A program made the translations under genes and the position numbers. The notes beneath the pieces were generated by a model, which was given only the letters and a program-made list of their open reading frames with translations, was not told the DNA's origin and did no database searches. A DNA stretch of 64,000 nt from Bog-159 sp963843255 (GTDB lineage Bacteria > Acidobacteriota > Terriglobia > Bryobacterales > Bryobacteraceae). Below are positions 63,031-64,000 of this stretch, in pieces. The stretch is taken from the NCBI GenBank assembly GCA_963843255.1, contig CAWJJQ010000008.1:1-64000 (forward strand), read 5' to 3'. Position 1 is the first letter of the stretch. Each line of letters starts with the position of its first letter.

Positions 63031-64000
63031 ATGGGCACTTGGGCCACGTTTGGAAGGAGAGGGCGTATTAGAAAGCCACTGTTATTGGTACTGATGACTG
63101 CGATCCTGACGGCGGGTCTGTCGCACGCGCAAACCAATCCCGAAACGGCCCGCAGAACCCAGTGGTTCCGCGACGCCAAGTTCGGGATGCTGATCACCTG
63201 GGGGCTTTACTCCATTCCCGCGGGCGAGTGGAAGGGTAAGCAGTATCCGGGCATCGGCGAATGGATCCAGAATTGGGCGCACATCCCGGTGGCGGAATAC
63301 GCACAACTCGCGGCGCAATTCAACCCCGTCAAGTTCAATGCCGACGAATGGGTCGGGCTGGCCAGGCAGGCCGGGATGAAGTACGTCGTGCCGATGCCCA
63401 AACACCACGACGGCTTCGCTATGTTCGGGAGCAAAGCGAGCACCTTCAATATCGTGGATGCCACGCCGTTCAAGCGCGACCCGATGAAAGAACTCGCGGA
63501 GGCTTGCCGGAAGCAGGGCCTGCGCATGGGCGTCTATTACTCGCAGGCGCAGGACTGGCACCATCCCGGCGGAGCCGTTATGCTCGGCTCCTGGGATCCG
63601 GCGCAGAAGGGCGACTTCGACGACTACCTGAACAAGATCGCCATCCCCCAGATCCGCGAACTCCTCACCGGGTACGGCCCTATCGCGCTGATCTGGTTCG
63701 ACACCCCTCTGCACATGACGCCCGAACGCGCGCAGCGCTTCGTAAGCCTGGTGCGCGAAACGCAGCCCGATTGTCTCATCAACGGACGCCTGCAGGCGAA
63801 CCGCCGCGGGTTCGACTACATCTCGATGGGTGACAACGAGTCGCCGGAGAAAGGCGACCCAAGCGCTTGGGAAACTCCTGCCACAATCAACGACACCTGG
63901 GCCTACAAGAAGAACGACAACAATTGGAAGCCGGCCGATACGCTGGTTTTCAAACTCGTCGACATTGTGAGCAAGGGCGGCAATTACCTGCTCAACGTCG
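63031..64000 (+). CDS. Secreted GH29 alpha-L-fucosidase, 3' end outside window
   Basis: The frame is open to the window end (about 323 residues). The mature part begins 'TNPETARRTQWFRDAKFGML' and has GH29 features: 'WGLYSIPAGEW', 'GMKYVVPMPKHHDGFAMFGS', 'LRMGVYYSQAQDWHHPGG' and 'ALIWFDTPLHMT', whose Asp is at the position of the GH29 nucleophile. The start is uncertain: ATG 63031 gives a long basic leader, ATG 63094 cuts into the signal peptide, and AAGGAGAG lies just before ATT AGA AAG (63067), suggesting a lost or unusual start there. Confidence 0.88.
   Translation, partial: MGTWATFGRRGRIRKPLLLVLMTAILTAGLSHAQTNPETARRTQWFRDAKFGMLITWGLYSIPAGEWKGKQYPGIGEWIQNWAHIPVAEYAQLAAQFNPVKFNADEWVGLARQAGMKYVVPMPKHHDGFAMFGSKASTFNIVDATPFKRDPMKELAEACRKQGLRMGVYYSQAQDWHHPGGAVMLGSWDPAQKGDFDDYLNKIAIPQIRELLTGYGPIALIWFDTPLHMTPERAQRFVSLVRETQPDCLINGRLQANRRGFDYISMGDNESPEKGDPSAWETPATINDTWAYKKNDNNWKPADTLVFKLVDIVSKGGNYLLNV

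Overview
The window reads as a high-GC chromosome segment of an Acidobacteria member, most likely a Solibacter/Bryobacter-type organism. This is inferred from family content: a secreted protein with a Solibacter-type paralogous C-terminal domain (33111-34544), two 'YGTT..GG..GTVFKITP' repeat proteins, Vgb-like propellers, tandem multihaem cytochromes with TPRs, DoxX and PQQ-propeller proteins, and short GC-rich interspersed repeats. No rRNA is present. One tRNA gene, Gly-CCC, was found.

Region 1 (1-21.8 kb) is a decaying accessory region ending at tRNA-Gly. It holds three copies of a ~300 bp non-coding element (R1-R3) with hairpins near both ends, a truncated second integrase, an intact excisionase-like/integrase pair beside the tRNA, a DNA methyltransferase fragment, a DUF3489 gene broken by an amber codon, small DNA-binding proteins, a locally amplified family of small 'RRLxRLE' proteins, and surface or secreted repeat proteins, several frameshifted or truncated.

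Region 2 (21.9-43 kb) is mostly ordinary chromosome: a CocE/NonD hydrolase behind a secreted NADAR protein, an LpxL-type acyltransferase, a frameshifted S9 peptidase, a degraded HicAB module whose hicB carries a 96-nt in-frame repeat insertion, a coupled aldehyde dehydrogenase/glutamine-synthetase-like pair, a PQQ-type propeller, DoxX, an epimerase, a SelA-like PLP enzyme and a frameshifted IS1634-type transposase.

Region 3 (43.0-55.7 kb) is the most notable part. It has four transglutaminase-like proteins (one fused to a DUF2126 glutamine-synthetase-like amidoligase), two circularly permuted ATP-grasp ligases, two alpha-E domains (one separate, one fused to an ATP-grasp), and a convergent Anbu-type proteasome homologue. 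These components suggest a system that makes or attaches peptide-like bonds, remodels them with papain-fold enzymes, and has a linked Ntn-hydrolase. The substrate is unknown.

Region 4 (55.7-64 kb) has an intact repeat protein, two neighbouring multihaem cytochrome/TPR proteins (8 and 7 CxxCH motifs), a two-subunit UxaA-type sugar-acid dehydratase, and the start of a GH29 alpha-L-fucosidase that runs off the end.

Several long genes carry single-base frameshifts with both halves well conserved. These could be real decay or assembly indels, and reads are needed to decide.
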